From: Blastococcus sp.
Lineage (GTDB): Bacteria > Actinomycetota > Actinomycetes > Mycobacteriales > Geodermatophilaceae
Length of the DNA stretch: 20,033 nucleotides
NCBI GenBank assembly: GCA_025963345.1
Contig: JAOPUS010000016.1
Location: forward strand, 1 to 20,033
Direction: 5' to 3'
In this document: positions 6,918-14,619 of the stretch, piece after piece
Layout of the letters: each line of letters opens with the position of its first letter
Numbering within the stretch: the first letter of the stretch is position 1
Notes under the pieces: model-generated
The model's input: only the letters and a program-made list of their open reading frames with translations
What the model was told of the DNA's origin: nothing
Database searches by the model: none
Program-made: the position numbers and the translations under genes

Positions 6918-7957
6918 CTGAGGGCACGAACCCGGAGCAGAGCGAGCCGCGCCGCGTCCTGCTCACCGTGCACACCGGTCGGCGGGACATCGTCGAGCTG
7001 GCCCGCACCTCGGCCGCACGGCTGATCGCAGGGGGGATCGTCGTCCGGCTGCTGGAGGGAGAGGCAGACGACCTGTGCATCGAGGGCGCCGAGGTGGTGC
7101 CCGCCGACGCCGACGCCGCCCGCGGCGCGGAGATCGTGATGGTCTTCGGCGGGGACGGCACCTTCCTGCGGGCTGCCGAACTGGCCCGTTACACCGACGC
7201 GGCCCTGATGGGCGTCAATCTGGGCCGGGTCGGCTTTCTGGCTGAGACCGAACCGGAGGCCGTCGAGGAGACGCTGACCGCCATCGAGCGCTGCGAGTAC
7301 TCCGTCGAGGAGCGCCTGGCCATCGAGGTCGACGTGCTGGACGCCGACGGCACGGTGACCGGGGGGACGTGGGCCCTCAACGAGGTCTCGGTCGAGAAGG
7401 CCGAACGCTCCCGCGTGCTCGACGTCGTCATCTCCATCGACGGGCGCCCACTGACCAGCTTCGGCTGCGACGGCGTCCTCTGCGCGACGCCCACCGGCTC
7501 CACCGCCTACGCATTCTCTGCCGGCGGACCGGTGGTCTGGCCCGACGTCGAGGCGTTGCTGCTGGTTCCGAGCAACGCGCACGCGCTGTTCGCACGTCCC
7601 CTGGTGACCTCGCCGAACTCCGTCCTCACCGTCGAGGTGCCGGCCGATGGCAACCGGGCCCGCGCTTCGGCCGACGGACGCCGCATGCTCGAGATCCCGG
7701 ATGGCGGGCGGGTCGACGTCCGGCGGGCGGAGCGTCCGGTCCGCATCGCCCGCGTGCACGCGGCGACCTTCGGCGACCGGCTGGTCGCCAAGTTCGGCCT
7801 GCCCGTCCGCGGCTTCCGCGACGCCCGGCACCACGCCGGGCCGGGCCACGAGCTGTCCACCAGCCGCACCGTCCTGAGCCGCGACATCATCACCGGCGAC
7901 GGCCACGTCCTGGACGCGGGGGAGGGCAGCGGTGCCTGCGCCCACGACGACGCCTGA
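6914..7957 (+). CDS. nadK: NAD kinase
   Basis: A protein of 347 aa that phosphorylates NAD to NADP with ATP or polyphosphate. The nucleotide-binding motif is VFGGDGTFLRAA (GGDG 79-82), followed by NLGRVGFLAE, the NE pair in ALNEVSVEK (156-157) and CATPTGSTAYAFSAGGPVV (190-208). GTG 6914 is chosen because AGGAAGG lies 6 nt upstream and GTGA overlaps the tlyA stop. The usual enzyme ends near GLPVRGFRD (about residue 304); here about 43 extra residues follow, part of which also overlaps the recN start region. The tlyA-nadK-recN order is conserved in actinobacteria. Confidence 0.97.
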   Translation: MTEGTNPEQSEPRRVLLTVHTGRRDIVELARTSAARLIAGGIVVRLLEGEADDLCIEGAEVVPADADAARGAEIVMVFGGDGTFLRAAELARYTDAALMGVNLGRVGFLAETEPEAVEETLTAIERCEYSVEERLAIEVDVLDADGTVTGGTWALNEVSVEKAERSRVLDVVISIDGRPLTSFGCDGVLCATPTGSTAYAFSAGGPVVWPDVEALLLVPSNAHALFARPLVTSPNSVLTVEVPADGNRARASADGRRMLEIPDGGRVDVRRAERPVRIARVHAATFGDRLVAKFGLPVRGFRDARHHAGPGHELSTSRTVLSRDIITGDGHVLDAGEGSGACAHDDA

Positions 7958-9725
7958 CCGCCGGCTCGACCCGGCACCCGACGGGTCGGGGACGCTCGGT
8001 CGGCTGACCGAGCTGCGCATCCGTGGTTTGGGGTCGATCGACGACGTCACCCTCGAACTGGGCAGCGGGCTCACCGTCGTCACAGGGGAGACCGGGGCCG
8101 GCAAGACGATGGTCGTGACCGGTCTGACCCTGCTCTTCGGCGGCCGTGCCGACCCCGGCCGGGTCCGCGCCGCCGGCCGCGCAGGGGTGGAGGGCCGGCT
8201 GTTCCTGCCCGCGGACTCTCCCGCCTGGGAGCGTGCCGCGGATGCCGGCGCCGACCCCGACGACGACGGCAGCCTGATCCTCGCCCGGACGGTGAGCGCC
8301 GAGGGCCGGTCCCGGGCGTTCCTCGGCGGCCGCAGCGTCCCCGTGGGCGTGGTCGCCGAGCTCGCCGAAGGGCTGCTCGCGGTGCACGGCCAGTCCGACC
8401 AGTTGCGGCTGTCCCGGCCGGCCGAGCAGCGCCGAGCCCTCGACCGCTACGCCGGTGCCGCACACCTGGAACTGCTCGACCGCTACCGCGCCGCCCACCA
8501 GCGATGGCGTGAGCTCGCTGCTGACCTCGAGCGCCGCCGCAGCCAGGCGCGCGAGCTGGCCCAGGCCGCCGACGTCCTCCGGCACGGACTCGCGGAGATC
8601 GAGGCCGTGGCGCCGGGGCCGGGGGAGGACGAGGACCTCGACACCATGGCCAAGCGGCTCGGGGACGCCGACGCGCTGCGCGCCGCGGCCGACGAGGCGC
8701 GGATGTCCCTGGTCGGCGACGTGACCGGCGAGCTCGGCGGGGACGACCTCCCGCAGGACGCCACCGCCGCCCTGTCCATCGCCCAGCGGGCGCTGGCCGC
8801 CGGCGACGACCCCACGCTCGTCCTCCTCGCCCAGGACGTGGCCGATGCCGTGGCCGTGGTGTCCGATGTCGCCGCCCAGCTGGCCGGCTACGTCGCCGAC
8901 CTGGACGCCGATCCCGGCCGCCTCGCCGAGGTGCTCGACCGGCGCGCGGTGATCACCGCCCTCGTCCGCAAGTACGCCGGACCGGGTGAGGGGCTGACCG
9001 GCGTCCTCGCCTGGGCCGAGGACGCCGCCTACAAGCTGTCCCAGCTCGACGTCTCCGACGAGGCGCTCGAGGCGCTGGCGGTCGCCCGGGACGCCGCGCG
9101 CGCCGACGTGGACGACCTGGCGGCGCAGGTGTCGGCCGGTCGCCGCGCCGCCGCCGACGGCTTCGCCGCGGAAGTGGGAGCCGAGCTGGCCGGCCTGGCC
9201 ATGAAGAGCGCGACCGTCTCCTTCTCCGTCGACAGCCATCCGGATGACCCGGGCGCCGAGGGCATCGACGAGGTCGTACTGCTGCTCGCCGCCCATCCCG
9301 GAGCCCCCGCCCGGCCGGTGCACAAGGGCGCTTCCGGGGGTGAGCTGTCGCGGGTCATGCTGGCCATCGAGGTGGTCTTCGCGGGCGCAGACCCCGTCCC
9401 GGTGATGGTCTTCGACGAGGTCGATGCCGGTGTCGGCGGGCAGGCGGCCGGGGAGATCGGCAGACGGCTGGCCAGGCTGGCCGGATCCCATCAGGTCGTC
9501 GTCGTCACGCACCTCGCGCAGGTCGCGGCGTTCGCCGACACCCACATCGTCGTCGACAAGTCACCGGACACCGGCGCCGGTGTCACGGCCACCGACATCC
9601 GTGCCGTGCACGGTGAGGACCGGGTGCGTGAGCTGGCCCGGATGCTCTCCGGGCTCGCCGACAGCGACACCGGTCAGGCGCACGCCCGGGAGCTCCTGGC
9701 GGTGGCCGCCCACGGGAGGAGCTGA
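7932..9725 (+). CDS. recN: DNA repair protein RecN
   Basis: A protein of 597 aa, an SMC-like ATPase acting in double-strand break repair. The Walker A motif is TGETGAGKTMV (GETGAGKT 52-59); a Q-loop region HGQSDQLRLSRPAEQRRALD follows; the middle (about 170-430) is a charged coiled coil; the ABC signature is GASGGELSRVMLA (about 465-478); Walker B is VMVFDEVDAGVGG (about 491-503), then VVVVTHLAQVAAFAD. Length is near the family norm (550-600). GTG 7932 is supported by GGAGG (7921-7925) 6 nt upstream; it overlaps nadK by 26 nt. The first 22 residues before the conserved LTELRIRGLGSID are non-conserved, so a shorter start cannot be fully excluded. Confidence 0.97.
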   Translation: MPAPTTTPDRRLDPAPDGSGTLGRLTELRIRGLGSIDDVTLELGSGLTVVTGETGAGKTMVVTGLTLLFGGRADPGRVRAAGRAGVEGRLFLPADSPAWERAADAGADPDDDGSLILARTVSAEGRSRAFLGGRSVPVGVVAELAEGLLAVHGQSDQLRLSRPAEQRRALDRYAGAAHLELLDRYRAAHQRWRELAADLERRRSQARELAQAADVLRHGLAEIEAVAPGPGEDEDLDTMAKRLGDADALRAAADEARMSLVGDVTGELGGDDLPQDATAALSIAQRALAAGDDPTLVLLAQDVADAVAVVSDVAAQLAGYVADLDADPGRLAEVLDRRAVITALVRKYAGPGEGLTGVLAWAEDAAYKLSQLDVSDEALEALAVARDAARADVDDLAAQVSAGRRAAADGFAAEVGAELAGLAMKSATVSFSVDSHPDDPGAEGIDEVVLLLAAHPGAPARPVHKGASGGELSRVMLAIEVVFAGADPVPVMVFDEVDAGVGGQAAGEIGRRLARLAGSHQVVVVTHLAQVAAFADTHIVVDKSPDTGAGVTATDIRAVHGEDRVRELARMLSGLADSDTGQAHARELLAVAAHGRS

Positions 9726-9766
9726 GTCCCGCCACCACGATGTGGCCCCTGCCACGTACGGGTGAT

Positions 9767-9778
9767 GCCACGCGTGGC
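9767..9778. promoter_or_regulatory. 12-bp perfect palindrome between recN and the methyltransferase gene
   Basis: GCCACGCGTGGC lies in the 72-bp gap, 19 nt before GTG 9798. It could be a protein-binding site for the downstream gene. Short palindromes are common in GC-rich DNA, so support is weak. Confidence 0.25.
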
Positions 9779-9797
9779 CGTTCGGGCGCCGGGGTAG

Positions 9798-10517
9798 GTG
9801 GCGGCCGTGAGCTGCTTCTCCTCCGCCGACGAATCGGCGCACTATGGCTTCTCGGTCTGCATGTTGCTCGAGCAGTACCGCTCCCAGCTGCGCTGGGAGC
9901 AGGAGGGCGTCGTCGAGCTCGGCACCGGTGACGCGACCGCGATCGGTGACGTCGTCGGCTCGCTGCCCGGGCTCCGCGTGCGCGGGTTCGACATCAGTCC
10001 GTCGTCGGTCGAGACGGCCCGCGCCAACATCGCCGAGCGCGGGATCGCCGACCGCTACACCGTGGAGCTCGGCGACTTCTTCGACCGGGCCGACTCCGGC
10101 GGCGGACCCCCGGTGTCGACGGTCATCTCCAACCCGCCCTACATCCCAGCGCCCGACCGCGACATCCTGATGCCGGAGCTGTGGGGCGGCGTCCGCGGCA
10201 ACGACCTCGTGCTGCAGCTCCTGAAGGCCGGCTACGACAACGTCATCGCCGCGGTCGCCAGCTATTCCGACCCCGAGGCGACCGTGCGGACGGCCGAGGG
10301 CCTCGGCTACCGGGTGGTCAACTTCCTGGCCATGGGCCTGGACTTCGGCCCGTACAGCAACGAGCCGAAGGTCCGCCGGCAGATCCAGCAGCTCTGCGCC
10401 GAGGGCCGCGGCTGGGTCGGCGACGACGGCTACATGGTCGCTGTCGCGCTCTTCACCCGGAGCCCGGATGTCCCCGGCGACCGCGCCGACCAGCTCCTGC
10501 GCGCTCTTCAGCTATGA
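9798..10517 (+). CDS. Class I SAM-dependent methyltransferase with NPPY motif
   Basis: A protein of 239 aa. SAM motif I is VVELGTGDATAIG (38-50), the acidic motif II residue is in RGFDISPSSVETA (D65), and the catalytic-type motif IV is VISNPPYIPAPDRD (NPPY 112-115). NPPY is shared by HemK/PrmC glutamine methyltransferases and N6-adenine methyltransferases, so the target should be a planar amide or amine in protein, rRNA or DNA. It lacks the N-terminal domain of PrmC and is not PrmC itself. GTG 9798 and GTG 9807 are both possible starts; each has only a weak G-rich site. It follows recN by 72 bp and converges with a TetR gene. M. tuberculosis has no such gene between recN and steA. Specific substrate unknown. 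Confidence 0.85.
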   Translation: MAAVSCFSSADESAHYGFSVCMLLEQYRSQLRWEQEGVVELGTGDATAIGDVVGSLPGLRVRGFDISPSSVETARANIAERGIADRYTVELGDFFDRADSGGGPPVSTVISNPPYIPAPDRDILMPELWGGVRGNDLVLQLLKAGYDNVIAAVASYSDPEATVRTAEGLGYRVVNFLAMGLDFGPYSNEPKVRRQIQQLCAEGRGWVGDDGYMVAVALFTRSPDVPGDRADQLLRALQL

Positions 10518-10521
10518 CATC

Positions 10522-10538
10522 GTCGTCCTCCGGACGAC
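10522..10538 (+). other. Short hairpin just after the methyltransferase stop
   Basis: GTCGTCC (10522-10528) pairs with GGACGAC (10532-10538) across the loop TCC. It starts 4 nt after the stop codon and could protect the 3' end or help termination. No U-tract follows. Confidence 0.4.
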
Positions 10539-10589
10539 ACCGCCGCCACGTGCCGTGCCCCTGCTGCACCGAGCCCCGCTGACCCGCCT

Positions 10590-10611
10590 CGGGGAGCCCT
10601 CCGGGCCCCCG
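10590..10611. terminator. Probable terminator between convergent methyltransferase and TetR genes
   Basis: CGGGG (10590-10594) and GCCC (10596-10599) pair with GGGC (10603-10606) and CCCCG (10607-10611), with one bulged A at 10595 and loop TCC. This is a 9-bp all-GC stem followed on the plus strand by CTCTTCGGGTCGGTCTTTC. Placed between two convergent genes it may serve both. Confidence 0.6.
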
Positions 10612-10628
10612 CTCTTCGGGTCGGTCTT

Positions 10629-11387
10629 TCACCGACGCTTGGCGTAGCCGGCGAGCCCGAACTGCAGCAGCGAGAGCCCGCGCCGGCCCTGCCGCAGCAG
10701 CTCGGCGGTCAGCTCCGGACCCCCGACCCCGTCGAGCACCCGGTCCCGGGCCAGCTCCAGCAGCGAGGCGTACAGCCCGAGGACGGCGTGCGCGGCCAGC
10801 CACGGCTCCACCTGGCCGGGACGGACCCCGGTCTCCTCGGCGATCAGGCCGGCGAGGGAGTTGGTCAGCTCGCCCAGGATCTCCCGCTCCCGCACCTGCA
10901 GGATGCGGCTGCCGCGGATCACCTGCGCCATCTGGGCGACGCCGTCGGCCGCCTCGGGGGAGCCGAGCATGCTGACCGCCGTCACGACGAAGCTCCCGGC
11001 GGCGGCGGACACCGACTCACCGGACGGCCGACGACGGACGGCGTCCAGCAGGGCGGCGCGCATCGGGGGGTCGGCGTCGAAGACCAGCCCCTCCTTGACC
11101 GGGAAGTGGTTGAAGACTGTCTTCTCCACCACGCCGGCGCGTTTCGCGATCTCCATCACGCTGACCGCGTCGAACCCGCGCTCGGCGAACAGGTCGGCCG
11201 CGGCGTCGACGATGCGGGCCCGGGTCTCCTGACGGCGCAGTTCCCGCCGCCCGGGACCGCGCTCGGCGCGCCCCCGACGACGGCCCTTCCCGGCGGCCTC
11301 GGACTCCACCTGTGCCGGCGGCGCCGGGGGCTCCGGTTCGGCGCGGGCAGCCGGAACCGCCCTGATCAGCGCCCCGGTCGACGGCAT
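10629..11387 (-). CDS. TetR/AcrR family transcriptional regulator
   Basis: A protein of 252 aa from ATG 11387. Residues 1-47 are a Pro/Ala/Glu then Arg-rich tail; the TetR helix-turn-helix follows (RRQETRARIVDAAADLFAER; FDAVSVMEIAKRAGVVEKTV; FNHFPVKEGLVFD), about residues 50-105. The rest is an all-helical ligand domain ending GLSLLQFGLAGYAKRR. ATG 11387 has GAGGGG 10 nt upstream. GTG 11489 (286 aa) or 11480 (283 aa) would add a low-complexity tail; 11489 lies 7 nt after a TAGCGT -10-like element, so it may be a leaderless start. The gene diverges from steA and converges with the methyltransferase, so either the methyltransferase or the envelope operon could be its target. Ligand unknown. Confidence 0.9.
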   Translation of the reverse strand: MPSTGALIRAVPAARAEPEPPAPPAQVESEAAGKGRRRGRAERGPGRRELRRQETRARIVDAAADLFAERGFDAVSVMEIAKRAGVVEKTVFNHFPVKEGLVFDADPPMRAALLDAVRRRPSGESVSAAAGSFVVTAVSMLGSPEAADGVAQMAQVIRGSRILQVREREILGELTNSLAGLIAEETGVRPGQVEPWLAAHAVLGLYASLLELARDRVLDGVGGPELTAELLRQGRRGLSLLQFGLAGYAKRR

Positions 11388-11483
11388 CGTGGCGGGTCCC
11401 CTCGCCGGTGCCGCGGACGCGGTCTCCCCGGCGGACGACGGCCCTGGTACGGGTGCGGTTCGGGGCAGGGCGTGGGCCACTCC

Positions 11484-11508
11484 AGTCACGTGCGCAACGC
11501 TAGTCACG
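11484..11508 (-). promoter_or_regulatory. Putative tetR promoter with AGTCACG direct repeats (possible autoregulatory site)
   Basis: In the tetR-steA divergent region a minus-strand TAGCGT (11502-11497) sits at -10 distance from GTG 11489. Two copies of AGTCACG (11484-11490 and 11502-11508), 18 bp apart, frame it, and CACGTG (11487-11492) overlaps one. TetR proteins commonly bind such promoter-overlapping repeats, but theirs are usually inverted, so this is only a candidate operator. Confidence 0.35.
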
Positions 11509-11645
11509 AGCAGATAACGGTCCCGCACGAGGACCGCAGGGACCGGTGCTGGCGTGTCGCTGCGTCCGTGGTGTCGAACACGGTGCGTAACTGATAGGTC
11601 GCCTTTGCGCGTCGGAGGACCGGGCGTCCGGGGGGGCGTGAAACC

Positions 11646-12842
11646 ATGCGGCATATGCGCATCGGCACCCTTCGGCGCGGCCGGACCCAGGAGGCGGGGC
11701 CCGGAATCGCCGGCACCGCTCGCCTGGACCGCCGCACGAAGAACCTGACCAAGCGGCTGCACCCCGGCGACATCGCGATCATCGACCACGTCGACCTCGA
11801 CCGCGTGAGCGCCGACGCGCTCGTCGGCTGCAAGGTCGCCGCAGTCGTCAACGCCGCGCCCAGCATCTCTGGCCGGTACCCGAACCTCGGTCCCGAGATT
11901 CTGCTGGCCGCCGGCATCCCGCTGCTGGACGACGTCGGCCGCGAGGTGTTCTCCCGCCTGAAGGAGAACGCCCACGTCCGCCTCGACGGCAACCAGTTGC
12001 TCGCCGAGGACGGCACGGTCCTCGCCGAGGGCATCGCGCAGGACGACGAGACCGTCTCCGCGGCGATGGCCGAGGCCAAGGCGGGCCTGTCGGTCCAGCT
12101 CGAGGCCTTCGCGGCCAACACGATGGAGTACATGAAGCGGGAGCGCGCGCTCCTGCTCGACGGCGTGGGCGTGCCCGACGTGGTCACCTCGATCGAAGGC
12201 CGGCACGTTCTGGTCGTCGTCCGTGGCTATGACTACAAGGAGGACCTGCACGCCCTCCGTCCCTATATCCGGGACTACCGGCCGGTCCTCATCGGCGTCG
12301 ACGGCGGAGCCGACGCACTGGTCGAGGCGGGCTACCAGCCCGACATGATCGTCGGCGACATGGACTCGGTCAGCGACGACGTCCTGAAGTGCGGCGCCGA
12401 GGTCGTCGTCCACGCCTACGCCGACGGGCGCGCCCCCGGGCTCGCGCGGGTGCAGGACCTCGGTGTCGAGGCGATCACCTTCCCCGCGTCGGCCACCAGC
12501 GAGGACATCGCGATGCTGCTGGCCGACGAGAAGGGCGCCCGCCTCATCGTCGCCGTCGGCACCCACGCGACCCTCGTAGAGTTCCTGGACAAGGGCCGCG
12601 GGGGCATGGCCTCGACCTTCCTCACCCGCTTGCGGCTGGGGGGCAAGCTGGTCGACGCCAAGGGCGTGAGCCGCCTCTACCGCAGCCGGATCTCCACCGC
12701 CGCCCTCGTGGTCCTCGTGCTCGCCGCCTTCATCGCCATCGGTTCGGCCTTCGCCGTGTCCGCGGCCGGGCAGGTCTACTTCGACCTCCTGCTCGACCAA
12801 TGGAACAGCTTCGTGTTCTGGTTGGAGAACCTCTTCTCGTGA
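11646..12842 (+). CDS. steA: SteA, cell-separation / cytokinetic ring protein (Rv1697-like)
   Basis: A protein of 398 aa, nearly collinear with what I know of M. tuberculosis Rv1697: IAGTARLDRRTKNL, VVNAAPSISGRYPNLGPEIL, LEAFAANTMEYM, DVLKCGAEVVVHAYADG, STFLTRLRLGGKLVDAKGVS. A thiamin-pyrophosphokinase-like fold covers about 185-320, with DGGAD (219-223) and GDMDS (237-241). One transmembrane helix lies at about 350-372 and an amphipathic WNSFVFWLENLFS tail ends the protein. In Corynebacterium, SteA works with SteB in the RipC-FtsEX cell-separation pathway. ATG 11646 (or 11655) lacks a clear ribosome binding site. The 157-bp upstream region should hold the operon promoter, but I found no convincing -10. 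It overlaps steB by 4 nt. Confidence 0.93.
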   Translation: MRHMRIGTLRRGRTQEAGPGIAGTARLDRRTKNLTKRLHPGDIAIIDHVDLDRVSADALVGCKVAAVVNAAPSISGRYPNLGPEILLAAGIPLLDDVGREVFSRLKENAHVRLDGNQLLAEDGTVLAEGIAQDDETVSAAMAEAKAGLSVQLEAFAANTMEYMKRERALLLDGVGVPDVVTSIEGRHVLVVVRGYDYKEDLHALRPYIRDYRPVLIGVDGGADALVEAGYQPDMIVGDMDSVSDDVLKCGAEVVVHAYADGRAPGLARVQDLGVEAITFPASATSEDIAMLLADEKGARLIVAVGTHATLVEFLDKGRGGMASTFLTRLRLGGKLVDAKGVSRLYRSRISTAALVVLVLAAFIAIGSAFAVSAAGQVYFDLLLDQWNSFVFWLENLFS

Positions 12843-13786
12843 TCGACTTCCGCTATCACCTGGTCTCGCTGATCGCCGTGTTCTTGGCCGTCGCGCTGGG
12901 GATCGTCATCGGCACCACCGCGCTCAACGAGCCGATCCTGGCCGACATCAAGAACCAGGTCAGCGCCCTGGAGAAGGACAAGCGCTCCCTCGAGGACCGC
13001 ACTCAGCAACTCCAGGCCCAGCTGGGCACGGCCGAGGCCTTCGAGGAGGCCGTGGCTCCCGCGCTGGTCGACAGCACTCTCACCGGCAGCAGCGTCCTGC
13101 TCGTCGTCACCAACGACGGAGTCGCCGAGGAGACGGTCGACCAGGCGACGGCCCTGATCGGCGAGGCCGGCGGCACCGTGAGCGGGACGCTGACCCTGAA
13201 GCCGGAGTACAGCGACCCCTCGACGGCCGCCAGCCTGCAGAACTACGTGACGGGCTCGGGCCTGCCCAGCGGCGTCCAGCTTCCGCCGGTCGACGACGCC
13301 GGCCAGTTGGTCGGCGCGCTGCTCGCCCAAGTGCTGATGATCCCGCCGGGCGGCACCGCTCCCGACGCGGCCGCCATCTCCTCGGTCATGGCCGGGCTCA
13401 CGGCCCTGAACGTGCTGACCCCCGAGGGCGACGCGATCGGGGCGGCCGACTACGCGGTGGTCCTCACCGCCGGCGCCTTCTCGGGTGCCGACGCCGCCGA
13501 GCGCAACGCCACGGTCGCCGCGCTGGTCACCGCGCTGGACGCCGCCGGCTCCGGCGCGGTGGTGGCCGGGGACGCCGCCTCGGCTGCGGAGAACGGCCTC
13601 GTCGGCCTGATCCGTGCCGACACGACCCTCTCGGCGGCGATCTCCACCGTCGACAACGTCGGCAGTGCCGCCGGGCGCATCAGCTCCGTCCTGGCGCTCG
13701 GGCGCGAGCGTGAAGGCACCTCCGGGAAGTACGGCACCGGGCAGGACACGCAGCCGGTCCCGCCGGTACCCGCCGCCACGCCGTGA
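12839..13786 (+). CDS. steB: SteB / MctB-like (Rv1698 family, 'copper transporter' DUF3186)
   Basis: A protein of 315 aa from GTG 12839 (GTGA overlap with steA). The N-terminus MIDFRYHLVSLIAVFLAVAL GIVIG is a single membrane anchor (about 6-28) with the family's RxHxVSLxAVFLALAxGxxxG pattern. Residues about 33-70 form a coiled coil (IKNQVSALEKDKRSLEDRTQ), then an alpha/beta extracytoplasmic domain follows, and a Pro/Gly tail. M. tuberculosis Rv1698 was described as MctB, linked to copper efflux, while the corynebacterial homologue SteB acts with SteA in cell separation. The adjacency to steA and envelope genes favours the division role here. Confidence 0.92.
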   Translation: MIDFRYHLVSLIAVFLAVALGIVIGTTALNEPILADIKNQVSALEKDKRSLEDRTQQLQAQLGTAEAFEEAVAPALVDSTLTGSSVLLVVTNDGVAEETVDQATALIGEAGGTVSGTLTLKPEYSDPSTAASLQNYVTGSGLPSGVQLPPVDDAGQLVGALLAQVLMIPPGGTAPDAAAISSVMAGLTALNVLTPEGDAIGAADYAVVLTAGAFSGADAAERNATVAALVTALDAAGSGAVVAGDAASAAENGLVGLIRADTTLSAAISTVDNVGSAAGRISSVLALGREREGTSGKYGTGQDTQPVPPVPAATP

Positions 13787-14619
13787 CCGCGGCTCGGAAC
13801 GCCCGCCTCGCCCTGGGCGGGGCGGTAGCCGCACGCGCCGCCCTCGCCGGCGTGGCCGCGTTGACCGCCCGCAGCGCGGGTGCGCCGTGGCGGCGGATGA
13901 ACTACGCCAAGCGCCCGGTCACCCTGCTGGGCGGTCCGGCGCTCGCCGCCTCCGCCGCGGTCACCGCCGCCCTCGGCGCCCCGGCCGGCACGCGCGCCGC
14001 GGCGGTCGTGGTCGGTGCCGTCTCGGGCCTCGTGGGTGGCTACGACGACCTCGCCGGGGCCCGGCCCGAGCAGGCACGGGACAAGGGGCTGGCCGGTCAC
14101 CTGGCGGCACTGAAGGCAGGTCGCGTCTCGGCCGGCGCAGTCAAGGTTGCCGGCATCGGTGCCGCGGCAGCGGTCGCGGCCGTCCTCACCCGGCGCGGCC
14201 GCGGTGCCGGCGCCCTGCTCGACGGCGTCCTCACCACGGGCCTGGTGGCCGGGACGGCGAACCTGATCAACCTCCTGGACCTGCGCCCTGGCCGGGCCGG
14301 CAAGGCCGGCGCGCTGGTGGCCGCCACGACCCTCGGCGGACCCGCCGGGGGACTGGTCGCCGGCCCGCTGGGCGCCACCCTGGCAGTGCTTCCCGAGGAC
14401 CTGGGGGAGCGGATCATGCTCGGCGACTGCGGCGCCAACGCGCTGGGTGCGCTGCTCGGCCTGCGGCTCGCGGCGATCCCGTCCCGGGCACCGCGGGCCG
14501 GTCTGCTCGCCGGTGTCGTGGCGCTGACGCTGGCGAGTGAGAAGGTCAGCTTCACGAAGGTCATCGAGGCCACGCCGGGACTGCGTGAACTGGACCGGCT
14601 CGGCCGCCGCCCGTCGTGA
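13783..14619 (+). CDS. Compact MraY/WecA-like polyprenyl-phosphate phosphoglycosyl transferase
   Basis: A protein of 278 aa, polytopic and Ala/Gly/Val-rich, shorter than MraY or WecA (about 340-400 aa). The superfamily landmarks are kept in order: YAKRPVTLLGGPA (41-53, like the PTMGG region), GGYDDLAG with D88/D89 (Mg binding), DKGLAGHLAALKAGRVSAG (100-118), NLINLLDLRPGRAGK with D166 (160-174) and MLGDCGANALGALLG with D215 (212-226). The family moves a sugar-1-phosphate from a UDP-sugar to undecaprenyl or decaprenyl phosphate in the membrane. The retained aspartates suggest activity; the substrate is unknown and is not necessarily MurNAc-pentapeptide. GTG 13783 overlaps the steB stop by 4 nt. 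Confidence 0.85.
   Translation: MTAARNARLALGGAVAARAALAGVAALTARSAGAPWRRMNYAKRPVTLLGGPALAASAAVTAALGAPAGTRAAAVVVGAVSGLVGGYDDLAGARPEQARDKGLAGHLAALKAGRVSAGAVKVAGIGAAAAVAAVLTRRGRGAGALLDGVLTTGLVAGTANLINLLDLRPGRAGKAGALVAATTLGGPAGGLVAGPLGATLAVLPEDLGERIMLGDCGANALGALLGLRLAAIPSRAPRAGLLAGVVALTLASEKVSFTKVIEATPGLRELDRLGRRPS

Noticed and set aside
7489..9545. Large minus-strand frames opposite nadK and recN
   Set aside because: These are antisense to well-supported genes and have Gly/Arg/His-rich shadow composition.
11388..12800. Long upstream extension of the TetR frame (723 codons in all)
   Set aside because: It is antisense to steA; the TetR domain needs only the part from about 11387 (at most 11489).
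13783..14619. MraY-like gene as a truncated pseudogene
   Set aside because: All catalytic motifs are intact, the frame is unbroken, and both ends are translationally coupled to neighbours.
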